The notes under the pieces: generated by a model
Databases searched by the model: none
The model's input: the letters and a program-made list of their open reading frames with translations, nothing else
What the model was told of the DNA's origin: nothing
Assembly (NCBI GenBank): GCA_029879725.1
Contig: JAOUPR010000007.1
Span: 1 to 63,409, forward strand
Length of the DNA: 63,409 nucleotides
Direction of reading: 5' to 3'
Source of the DNA: Gemmatimonadota bacterium
GTDB taxonomy: Bacteria > Gemmatimonadota > Gemmatimonadetes > Longimicrobiales > Gaopeijiaceae
Shown: piece after piece, positions 56,331 through 63,409 of the stretch
Layout: each line of letters begins with the position of its first letter
Numbering within the stretch: position 1 is the stretch's first letter
Position numbers and translations under genes: made by a program

Positions 56331-57557
56331 TCAGTACAGGTACCCCAACCCGATGTAGAGGGGTGTCCCACCATCGGCGGAGGTGCCGGCGTCCACGGCG
56401 ACGGTGAAGTTCTCCCCCATCCCCACGCGGACGCCTCCGCCGTACCCCCGGTGGAGGTCCGACAGGATCTCGCCGGCGTCCACCGCGTCGGCCCAGGTCC
56501 GTCCCTGATCGAGGAAGGCCGACAGGACCACGTGGAAGGACCGGCCCACCAGGTCGAAGTCGGCCGCGCGCCAGCGGAGTTCGGCGTTCCAGAGGAACAT
56601 TCCCCGCCCCACGAACCGGTTCTTCGGAATGCCGCGCACGGACTTTCCACCCCCCAGCCCCTCTTGCTGTTTGAACGAGGTCTGGAGGCGGTTCAGATCG
56701 TGGAGGGGTGCCCCCGCGCCGACCCCCTGGAGGAGGAGACGGTTCGCGTAGACGAGCCGGGGCCCGAGGGAGAAGTAGCGCCGGTCCGCGACGGTCCACC
56801 GGGTGTAGTCGTAGTCGCCTCCCAACGCGCCGTCCACGCGCTGCACCAGGATCTCGGTCCACACACCGCTCCCCGGCCCCGTCTCCCGGTCCCGGGAGTC
56901 CCACACCAACCCGGCGCGAAGGTAATTGTGCCACCCTCCCAGATCGGGCACAGCGCCCGCGGCCCGCTCCACCGCGAGGAGGGTGGTTCCCTGGTCGTCG
57001 GGCACCGGATCCAACTCGATGTGCACGACTCCGGCGCCCAGGAGGCCCCGAATCGGGAGTCCCCCCAGAGGCCTCTGGAGGTTCACGACCATCCCGCGCC
57101 GCGTCCGGCCCATCCGGTAGTAGTAGGGATCCGCGTCCGTCTCCAACGCCGCTTCGTACGGCGTGTCGTTTCCCATCCCGTAGTACGGCGTGGCGAGCTG
57201 CTCCTCACTCCCCAGGAAGACGTCCATGCGCCAGCCGCCGGGGAGGAGGTGAGGCGTGTCGAAGAAGAGGGTGAAGTCGCGCCGGCCGCCGGTCGTGAGG
57301 AAGACGGTGGGCTGCAGGGTCCAGAGGTAGGGGCCGCGGGCTCCGTCTCCGTACTGATAGAGCTCCGCCAGCGCACCGTACCCGAACCCTTCGTCGGCGT
57401 CGTAGTTCAGCGCGGGAAGGGCCCCGACCTCCAGGCCCGTGGAGAGGGCACCACTGCCGCGCGCCCCGTTCTCGTTCGACTGTGCAAGAACGGCGGTCGG
57501 CGCTAGCGCGAGCACGCAGAGCAGCGGCACCACGCGAAGGAAATCTGCAAATCCCAT
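56331..57557 (-). CDS. Omp85/BamA-like outer membrane barrel
   Basis: A 408-residue protein: signal peptide ending VLAQ, then a beta-rich domain with no POTRA repeats. The C-terminal half has surface-antigen (Omp85) features: GGGKSVRGIPKNRFVGRGMFLWNAELRWR, including the VRG-type motif, FLDQGRTWAD, and a final strand GTPLYIGLGYLY ending in an aromatic residue. POTRA-less barrels of this type recur in several phyla, function unknown. Divergent from the unknown exported protein at 57688, with 130 bases between. Confidence 0.8.
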   Translation of the reverse strand: MGFADFLRVVPLLCVLALAPTAVLAQSNENGARGSGALSTGLEVGALPALNYDADEGFGYGALAELYQYGDGARGPYLWTLQPTVFLTTGGRRDFTLFFDTPHLLPGGWRMDVFLGSEEQLATPYYGMGNDTPYEAALETDADPYYYRMGRTRRGMVVNLQRPLGGLPIRGLLGAGVVHIELDPVPDDQGTTLLAVERAAGAVPDLGGWHNYLRAGLVWDSRDRETGPGSGVWTEILVQRVDGALGGDYDYTRWTVADRRYFSLGPRLVYANRLLLQGVGAGAPLHDLNRLQTSFKQQEGLGGGKSVRGIPKNRFVGRGMFLWNAELRWRAADFDLVGRSFHVVLSAFLDQGRTWADAVDAGEILSDLHRGYGGGVRVGMGENFTVAVDAGTSADGGTPLYIGLGYLY

Positions 57558-57687
57558 GGGAGCCAGTCCTGCGGGAGGTCGGGAGAACCACGTGTCCGAC
57601 CCGCTGGAGGGCCGGAGTGGGCGGGTGCATCCAATCTGCATTATCTTGGCTGAAGCGCCAGTAGCCGGAACTCCTGCCCCCGCCGAA

Positions 57688-58578
57688 ATGAAGTCCTCTC
57701 CGAGCACCGCCCGTCTCTCCACGGCGACCCTAGCCGGCGTGCTCCTGGTTTGCGCCGTGCTCCCCCGCTCGGCCGCGGGCCAACCGTACGCCCCTGTGCG
57801 CTTCTCCACCGTCCTGGGGTACTTCGTCGATGACACCGAAGGCGACGATCTCGACGAGTACATGTGGGACTGGAGAACCGCGCTGGATTTCTCCCTGGTC
57901 ACCGTGGACGAGATCCACTCGCTCTGGCTCACCTCCCGTATCGCCGTCGTGGCCGGGCGACAGCCCCGGGGGCTCGGCGTGGACCCGCGGCTCGTGGACA
58001 TCGGGTTCGGACTGCTGGCCGAGTCGAAGTTTCGTCCCGTCACGACCTGGGTGAGCCTGGACCACGCCTCGTTCCACCTGGTCGACCTGGATCTGGCGAC
58101 GAGCATCTGGTACTGGCGACTCGTGTTCGGCGCGGGCTCGGCACAGGGGCGGGCGGTCCTGGACGAGCTGACGGTACCGGCCACCTTCTCCGTTCCCTCC
58201 ACCGCCCCCGTCGAGTGGGGGATCACGATGTCGTGGTGGCCCGAGGAGATGCCCATCATCAAGGACGAATCGTCCAAGGGGAATCCATGGGTCTTCTCCA
58301 CGCTGGGGGCCCTGAGTGTGCCGGTGCTCCGCCGCGGCGGATTCGAGGTGATGCTGAATTCCCGCACCGGGCTCGAGCGTGACCGGTCGGGGCGGTCCTT
58401 TCGCGGCATCGATCTCACGGGAGACTGGCACGCGCATCAGACGCTGGGGATCCAGATCTCCCGCTCCACCGGCACGTACGTGTGGGGAGCCACCTTGGAC
58501 GCCGTGGTCGCCGACGACCGCTGGCCGCGGTTCAACCGGTCGGGACTGGTGCGTTTCGCGGTGACGCTCGGGAACTGA
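57688..58578 (+). CDS. Unknown exported, probably outer-membrane, protein
   Basis: A 296-residue protein with a signal peptide (LAGVLLVCAVLPRSAAG). Alternating aromatic strands such as SLWLTSRIAVVAGRQP, SIWYWRLVFGAG, FEVMLNSRTGLERD and LVRFAVTLGN at the very end suggest a beta-barrel, but no family is recognised. It is divergent from the Omp85-like gene, and the pair could be coregulated. The M16 peptidase gene follows after 110 bases. Confidence 0.65.
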   Translation: MKSSPSTARLSTATLAGVLLVCAVLPRSAAGQPYAPVRFSTVLGYFVDDTEGDDLDEYMWDWRTALDFSLVTVDEIHSLWLTSRIAVVAGRQPRGLGVDPRLVDIGFGLLAESKFRPVTTWVSLDHASFHLVDLDLATSIWYWRLVFGAGSAQGRAVLDELTVPATFSVPSTAPVEWGITMSWWPEEMPIIKDESSKGNPWVFSTLGALSVPVLRRGGFEVMLNSRTGLERDRSGRSFRGIDLTGDWHAHQTLGIQISRSTGTYVWGATLDAVVADDRWPRFNRSGLVRFAVTLGN

Positions 58579-58688
58579 AGGAGAAGAACACCCGGCCGCG
58601 CCTTGCAGGACGTCGCCCGGAATCTCAGGTTGGCCGTCGTGAGGTGCATCTTCCGAGAATACCCCGTCCTTTCGGAGAAGCCGACACC

Positions 58689-60128
58689 ATGCCCTGTCTC
58701 GCCGGCCCCCGTCGCCCCGCCCGAGCGGGAAGGTCCACGCTCCTCTTCCTGATCGCCCTGGCCTCCGTCGGCCACCCCGAGGCGTCGAGCGCCATGCAGG
58801 AGCATCGCTCCGTCGTCCAGACCGACACCGTGCTCGACAACGGTCTTCGGGTCACCGTGCTCGAGAACCACGACGTTCCGCTGGTATCCGTGCTGGTAGC
58901 CGTGCGCGCGGGAGCGTTCACCCAGCCGCCGGGAGAGGAGGGCATCGCCCACCTGTACGAGCACCTCCTTTTCCGGTCCTTCGGGGGCGACCCCTCCGAT
59001 TTCGCCCAGGAGGCGGGAAAGCTGAACGCGTCGTACAACGGCACGACGGGACCCGACGTCGTCACCTATTATCTGATCCTCCCCTCGGAAGAGACGGAGG
59101 GTGCCGTAAAGCTTCTCGCCCGCCTGATCACGCAGGCCCGTTTCAGGGGCCGCGATCTCGAACGGGAACTCCCCGTGGTCCTCGACGAACTCGCCCGGGA
59201 CGCGTCCGATCCCACGGCCAGGCTCGAACGACAGATCTCACGCATGCTCTGGGGCCCGGACTGGCACCGCTTCGACATCGGCGGAGACAGCACGTCGCTG
59301 AGAAGCGTGTCGGTGGAACGTCTGCAGGAGCACTTCGATCGACTCTACGTACCGGACAATTCCGTGCTCCTCGTGACCGGTGATGCATATCCCCGGGAGG
59401 TTTTCGAGTGGGCCGCGGATCGGTTCGAGAAATGGGATCCTGGTGAGAACGACGCGACCGGAGGTCTCTCCACTCCACTCTCGCCCCTCGCGGGAACCCG
59501 TGCCGTCCTGGTGCCGGAGAACGTGCTCGAAACGACGATCCAGGTTCATATCCGCGCACCGGGCGGCAGTGGTGACATCGCCACGCTGAGGGGACTGGAA
59601 GCTCTGGTCGAGGTGCTGGACGAGCCCTCCGGCACCTTTCAGACGGCGCTGGTCACCAACGGTCCCTTCCAGTCTCTGGACGTGAACTACCGGATACGCT
59701 GGGAATCCGGCACCATCGTATTCGCGGGAACGGCCACCCTCGACCGCACCCAGGACGCGGTGAGCCGGCTCATGACGGCTCTGCAGCAGATCGACCTCGC
59801 CCTCGACAGGCCGGAGAACGATACGGGAACGGGAGAGGGTGGAACCCTGGAGGAGACCATATCGGTCACTTCGAAGCGCTGGAATCTGGATCTCGCCCTC
59901 ACCACGGAACGGACGGCACTCCTCGCGGGGCACATGGCAACGCTCTGGGGCAAAGGGGGTGGAACGTACCTCTACGACGAATCCCCCTTCGACACGCACC
60001 GCACCGAGCAGGAGCTGGCCGCCATCGCCCGCGAGTACATCCACGGCGAGGCGAAGGTGATCGGGATCCTGGCTCCGCCGACGGTGATCGAACGATTCCA
60101 GGAGACCATGCGCGGAGGAAGCCGATGA
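58689..60128 (+). CDS. M16 zinc peptidase, catalytic subunit
   Basis: A 479-residue exported protein of the pitrilysin/processing-peptidase family. A signal peptide (LLFLIALASVGHPEASSA) precedes the domain VLDNGLRVTVLENHDVPLVS. The inverted zinc motif HLYEH lies at residues 88-92, and the distal zinc glutamate fits ELPVVLDELARD about 75 residues on. It probably degrades or processes peptides in the periplasm as a heterodimer with the overlapping downstream gene, which lacks the zinc site. Confidence 0.92.
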   Translation: MPCLAGPRRPARAGRSTLLFLIALASVGHPEASSAMQEHRSVVQTDTVLDNGLRVTVLENHDVPLVSVLVAVRAGAFTQPPGEEGIAHLYEHLLFRSFGGDPSDFAQEAGKLNASYNGTTGPDVVTYYLILPSEETEGAVKLLARLITQARFRGRDLERELPVVLDELARDASDPTARLERQISRMLWGPDWHRFDIGGDSTSLRSVSVERLQEHFDRLYVPDNSVLLVTGDAYPREVFEWAADRFEKWDPGENDATGGLSTPLSPLAGTRAVLVPENVLETTIQVHIRAPGGSGDIATLRGLEALVEVLDEPSGTFQTALVTNGPFQSLDVNYRIRWESGTIVFAGTATLDRTQDAVSRLMTALQQIDLALDRPENDTGTGEGGTLEETISVTSKRWNLDLALTTERTALLAGHMATLWGKGGGTYLYDESPFDTHRTEQELAAIAREYIHGEAKVIGILAPPTVIERFQETMRGGSR

Positions 60129-61423
60129 TGGGTCGTCGAGTGGGGCGCATACGACTACCGGGGGTGCTCGCGGCAGCGGCGCTCACCTTCGGTGCGTCCG
60201 TTCTGGAAGGGCAGCCGAACGACTCGCTCACGTCGTCGTACGAGGTGTCCGGCGTGCGGGTCGTGCACCGGGTCAACCGGGCCAACGACGTCGTGGCGGT
60301 CCGACTGTATCTTCTGGGTGGATCCCAACAACTCGTGGACCACCCGGAAGGGATCGAGGCACTCCTCCTCCGGTCCATTCAGATGGAGACGGGAGGAGCC
60401 CTCGAGCGGTCCGGAGGACGTCCCTTCTTCGAAGTGGACCGCGACTGGTCCGTCACCGGTTTTCTCACGCTGCGCGAGTACCTCGCAGAGGCATGGCCGG
60501 TATGGGCGGAAGGGATCACCACGGCTACGCTCTCCGGTCCTGCCGTCACCCGCGCCCGGGCCTCCCTCTTGAGCGACGCCCGACAGAGGTACTCGGAATC
60601 CGAGAGCCGGGTCCACTGGCTCGCCTGGCAGAGCATCTTCAGAGATCATCCGTACCGATTCGACCCGTGGGGCACCATCAGCTCCCTGGAGGGCATGGGC
60701 GCGCAGGCGGTCCGGGACTATCACTCCGAACAGGTCTCCACCTCCAGGATGCTCCTCGTGATCGTGGGGAACGTGTCGAGGGAGGAAGTGGTCGAGCTGG
60801 TGGCGGGAACCCTGGGGAGACTTCCGGAAGGGAGCTACGCCTGGTCCCCGCCCCCCGAAGTGGAACGACTCCCCAACCAATGGCGCACGGAGAATCGTGA
60901 CCTCCCCACCAACTACATCCAGGGAATCATCCTCGGTCCACGTCCCGGTGAAGACGATTATTTCGCCTTCGAGGTGGCCACGAACCTCCTCTCCGGAAAG
61001 CTCCACTCGACCTTGAGGGACAAGCTCTCACTCTCCTATGCCGCCTACGCCACGTTCGATGGGTCGGCCATCCCGACGGCGGGAATCTACGCCAGCAGCA
61101 CCTCGCCCACCGCCGTCTACCGCGTCGTCATCGAGGAGTTGGAGTGGGTCCAGACGTTGACGAGGGTCCCGGGATGGATCCTGAATCGATACCTGGAAGG
61201 GTTCTATCTGGATCAGCTCGCCCAGAACGTCACCGCCGATGGCCAGGCGGAGGCGCTGGGCCGCGCCGAGATCCTCTTCGGAGACCACCGACAGGCCGAT
61301 GCGTACCTGGAAGGCATCCAGGACGTGCGGCCCCATGACATCCGACGCGTCGCCATCGAGTACATGAGGGACATCCAGATGGCGTACCTCGGAAACCTTC
61401 GCCTGATGAGCACCAACTGGTGA
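60125..61423 (+). CDS. M16 peptidase, non-catalytic partner
   Basis: A 432-residue exported M16 homologue starting four bases inside the preceding gene (ATGA). Where the partner has GIAHLYEH this protein has GIEALLLR (76-83): both zinc histidines and the glutamate are gone. The C-terminal half keeps the substrate-chamber features NLLSGKLHSTLRDKLSLSYAAYA. It matches the non-catalytic subunit of heterodimeric processing peptidases. The downstream gene starts within its stop codon (GTGA). Confidence 0.9.
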   Translation: MMGRRVGRIRLPGVLAAAALTFGASVLEGQPNDSLTSSYEVSGVRVVHRVNRANDVVAVRLYLLGGSQQLVDHPEGIEALLLRSIQMETGGALERSGGRPFFEVDRDWSVTGFLTLREYLAEAWPVWAEGITTATLSGPAVTRARASLLSDARQRYSESESRVHWLAWQSIFRDHPYRFDPWGTISSLEGMGAQAVRDYHSEQVSTSRMLLVIVGNVSREEVVELVAGTLGRLPEGSYAWSPPPEVERLPNQWRTENRDLPTNYIQGIILGPRPGEDDYFAFEVATNLLSGKLHSTLRDKLSLSYAAYATFDGSAIPTAGIYASSTSPTAVYRVVIEELEWVQTLTRVPGWILNRYLEGFYLDQLAQNVTADGQAEALGRAEILFGDHRQADAYLEGIQDVRPHDIRRVAIEYMRDIQMAYLGNLRLMSTNW

Positions 61424-61749
61424 GGTCGACGCGCACGCACGCACCGGCGCTCGTCACGGCACTGACCCTGGGTGCCGGGACGGCCGGACTCCATGCCCAA
61501 CAGGTCGCCGACACCGCCTTCCGGCCGGAGGTGATCTCCCCTGCGTACGGCCAGGGAGCGGGCCCCGCCGTGTACGACGGGATCCGTGACATGGCCATCA
61601 CGCGGCTGCGCGGTCCCTGGCTCGCTTCGCACATCGACGACGGACGGGTGGCGTAGGTGCTCCAACCCCTGATCGACAGCGCGGGGCGGCGTTACGTTCT
61701 CCTCCAGGGGCAGGCGTACGTACACGAAGACGACGCGCCGGAGCGATGA
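61420..61749 (+). pseudogene. Short exported ORF interrupted by an in-frame TAG
   Basis: A GTG overlapping the M16 partner stop opens a 78-residue frame with a signal-like N-terminus (ALVTALTLGAGTAGLHAQ) and FRPEVISPAYGQGAGPAV, ending at a TAG at 61654-61656. The same frame continues without break for 30 more codons (VLQPLIDSAGRRYVLLQGQ...) to a TGA at 61747-61749. The second part reads like real protein. It is either a decayed gene or one with a stop read through, or a sequencing error. The family is not recognised. The 130 bases after it hold nothing else I can identify. Confidence 0.5.
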
Positions 61750-61879
61750 CGCCCGGGGGCATCGATCGCCCACGGCCCGTGGCCCGCCGCCGGGGTGTGC
61801 CCGGATACGGGGGCCCGGCCGGGGGCGTCGACACCTCACTCGAGAACGGCGCCGCGACCGCCGTGCAGGGAGGAAGGAA

Positions 61880-63052
61880 ATGACCGACCGCTTCGACGCC
61901 ATCGTCATCGGAGGAGGCGTCATCGGATGCGCCACCGCCTTCGAACTCGCCCGCCGGGGCGTGAAGGTCGCCGTGGTGGAGAAGGACACGTTGGCCGCCG
62001 GGTCCACCGGCCGCTCCTCTGCCATCGTGCGCCAGCACTACTCCAATGAGATCACCGCCCGCATGGCGCTGTACGGACTGGAGTTCTTCCGCGACTTCCG
62101 CGAGCGGGTGGGCGACGAGTGCGGGTTCGTGCCCTGCGGCTTCGTGGTGCTGGTGCCGGCCGAAGACGCGGAGGGGCTGGAGGCCAACGTGGCCCTCCAG
62201 CGAAGGGTGGGGATCGACACGCGGATCCTCTCGCCCGACGAGATCCGCAAGGTCGTGCCCGGAGCGGCCGCCGCCGACCTGGTGGCCGCGGCGTACGAGC
62301 CCGGCGCCGGCTACGCCGATCCCCACCTCACCACCACCGGTCTCGCCAACGCGGCCAAGGGGATGGGGGCGCGCTTCTTCTTGGGACGGGAGGTGACCGG
62401 GATCCGCTTCCAGGACGGTCGTGTGGCGGGAGTGGACACCGACGGCGGAGCGCTGGCTGCCCCGAGGGTGGTGAACTGCGCCGGACCGTGGGGAGCACGG
62501 GTGGCCGCCATGGCGGGGCTCGAGGTGCCGGTGAGTTCGTGCCGGGCGCAGGTGGCCGTCTTCTCCCGCCCCGAGGGTGGGCGCGGCCCCCACCCCGTGG
62601 TCCTGGATTTCGCCCACGCTTCGTACTTCCGCCCCGAAACGGGGGACCTGATGTTGGTGGGGCTCATCGACCCGTCCGAGGCCGACGACGTGGTGGACCC
62701 GGATGCCTACCCGGAGCACACCGACGAAGGATTCGACCTCATGGTGGGAGAGCGCTGGATCGCCCGGTGCCCACCCATGGAGGAGGCGGAACCCCGTCGC
62801 GGATATTCCGGGCTCTACGCCATCACTCCGGACTGGCACCCGGTCATCGACGAGGTCCCGGCGGGGAGCGGACACTTCCTCTGCACCGGCTTCAGCGGGC
62901 ACGGCTTCAAGCTCGCTCCCGCGGTGGGGCTCCTCACGGCGCAGATGGTCACCGGAGAGGAACCCTCCTTCGACCCGTCCATCTTCCGCCTCTCCCGCTA
63001 CGCCGAAGGGAACCCGGTACGGGGGAGGTACGAGTACAGCATCACGGGGTGA
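61880..63052 (+). CDS. FAD-dependent amine/amino-acid oxidoreductase (DAO family)
   Basis: A 390-residue flavoprotein related to sarcosine oxidase beta/glycine oxidase. The dinucleotide motif is AIVIGGGVIGCATAFELARRG (about 7-27) followed by VAVVEKD, and the flavin-contact segment AAGSTGRSSAIVRQHYSNE is typical. The C-terminal GYSGLYAITPDWHPVIDEV and CTGFSGHGFKLAP are family signatures. No signal peptide. AGGAAGGAA precedes the ATG. It probably oxidises a secondary amine or an amino acid; the substrate is unknown. It overlaps the 3' end of the converging SnoaL-like gene by 11 bases. Confidence 0.92.
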   Translation: MTDRFDAIVIGGGVIGCATAFELARRGVKVAVVEKDTLAAGSTGRSSAIVRQHYSNEITARMALYGLEFFRDFRERVGDECGFVPCGFVVLVPAEDAEGLEANVALQRRVGIDTRILSPDEIRKVVPGAAAADLVAAAYEPGAGYADPHLTTTGLANAAKGMGARFFLGREVTGIRFQDGRVAGVDTDGGALAAPRVVNCAGPWGARVAAMAGLEVPVSSCRAQVAVFSRPEGGRGPHPVVLDFAHASYFRPETGDLMLVGLIDPSEADDVVDPDAYPEHTDEGFDLMVGERWIARCPPMEEAEPRRGYSGLYAITPDWHPVIDEVPAGSGHFLCTGFSGHGFKLAPAVGLLTAQMVTGEEPSFDPSIFRLSRYAEGNPVRGRYEYSITG

Positions 63053-63409
63053 GGGTCACCGGCGCCGCGTACAGCGCGATGCGGCTCACCCTCCAGGCGC
63101 CGTCGTCGCCCCGGCGGGCCACCAGGAAGTACGTCCCCGCCAGGTGGATGGCGTCACCCCCGCCCCTCGGGGTGCGAACGTCGGAGAAGCGGCCCCACAT
63201 CTCCGCGAGGTCGCCGGACACCTGGATCCCCTCCACGGTGTGGCTCTGGTTCAGATCGAAGGCCCCCAGGACGGCTGCCATGGCGGCGTGGAGGGGCTCG
63301 CTCCCCTGTATGGCCCCCGTCGGGGCGATGAACAGCACGTCGTCGGTGATGGTCTTCCGCCACGCCTCGAGATCCTTCTCGTTCTCGGATCGCTCCACCT
63401 CGTCGAAGA
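63042..63409 (-). CDS. SnoaL/DUF4440-like protein, 5' end cut by window edge
   Basis: The frame is open to the right edge (FDEVERSENEKDLEAWRK...), so the true start probably lies outside. The visible 121 or so residues match the NTF2/SnoaL-like cone fold of small ketosteroid-isomerase-like proteins: DLEAWRKTITDDVLFIAPTG, IQGSEPLHAAMAAVL, DLAEMWGRFSDVRT and a final GAWRVSRIALYAA. Such proteins range from enzymes to binding proteins, and no specific role can be given. Confidence 0.75.
   Translation of the reverse strand, partial: FDEVERSENEKDLEAWRKTITDDVLFIAPTGAIQGSEPLHAAMAAVLGAFDLNQSHTVEGIQVSGDLAEMWGRFSDVRTPRGGGDAIHLAGTYFLVARRGDDGAWRVSRIALYAAPVTLTP

Overview
The window is 63.4 kb of very GC-rich, gene-dense bacterial chromosome. 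It holds about 54 protein genes on both strands, many separated by fewer than 20 bases or overlapping as ATGA, GTGA or TGATG. I saw no rRNA, tRNA, CRISPR array, insertion sequence or phage block. The gene set (many lipoproteins and Tat-exported enzymes, paired M16 peptidases, GMC/DUF1080/Gfo-Idh sugar clusters, orphan hybrid histidine kinases, TDO plus kynureninase, a serpin) resembles environmental Gemmatimonadota. That placement is an inference from content, not from a marker gene.

Region 0-18.7 kb holds mixed housekeeping and envelope genes. They are a tandem-HTH protein with a lysine tail, MsrA, a duplicated c-type cytochrome lipoprotein, a GNAT enzyme, threonine aldolase, homocysteine S-methyltransferase, a cyclophilin lipoprotein, a membrane diguanylate cyclase, an OmpA lipoprotein, an M50 membrane protease, a cytochrome c-prime-like protein and a YfcE-type phosphoesterase. 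A plus-strand run follows: methyltransferase, PhzF, M19 dipeptidase, a secreted regulatory-domain protein, a polysaccharide deacetylase and an S9 peptidase. It ends at a strong hairpin, and a barrel-like protein follows.

Region 18.7-35 kb is rich in signalling. It contains three hybrid histidine kinases. One is translationally coupled to a D-aminoacylase and a periplasmic binding lipoprotein, and another to a PnuC-type vitamin transporter. Between them lie a TDO-kynureninase pair and an overlapping operon of S1/P1 nuclease, type V uracil-DNA glycosylase and amidase. A secreted serpin and an aspartylglucosaminidase-like enzyme follow.

Region 37.9-48.2 kb (minus strand) is a compact eight-gene sugar operon plus a downstream GNAT gene. 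The operon has two Gfo/Idh/MocA oxidoreductases, a DUF1080 3-keto-glycoside hydrolase, two xylose-isomerase-like TIM barrels, a GMC dehydrogenase with a Tat-signal small subunit, and an MFS importer. Together they look like a 3-keto-sugar pathway split between the outside of the cytoplasmic membrane and the cytoplasm.

Region 48.3-63.4 kb holds a fourth hybrid kinase, a CocE-type hydrolase, a putative copper module (LVIVD-repeat protein, unknown secreted protein, Met-rich multicopper oxidase), two outer-membrane-barrel candidates, a catalytic/non-catalytic M16 peptidase pair followed by a broken small gene, a FAD-dependent amine/amino-acid oxidoreductase and a partial SnoaL-like gene at the right edge. 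Starts were chosen by ribosome-binding site, overlap and family length, and several differ from the longest open frame. No base composition or similarity search was computed.
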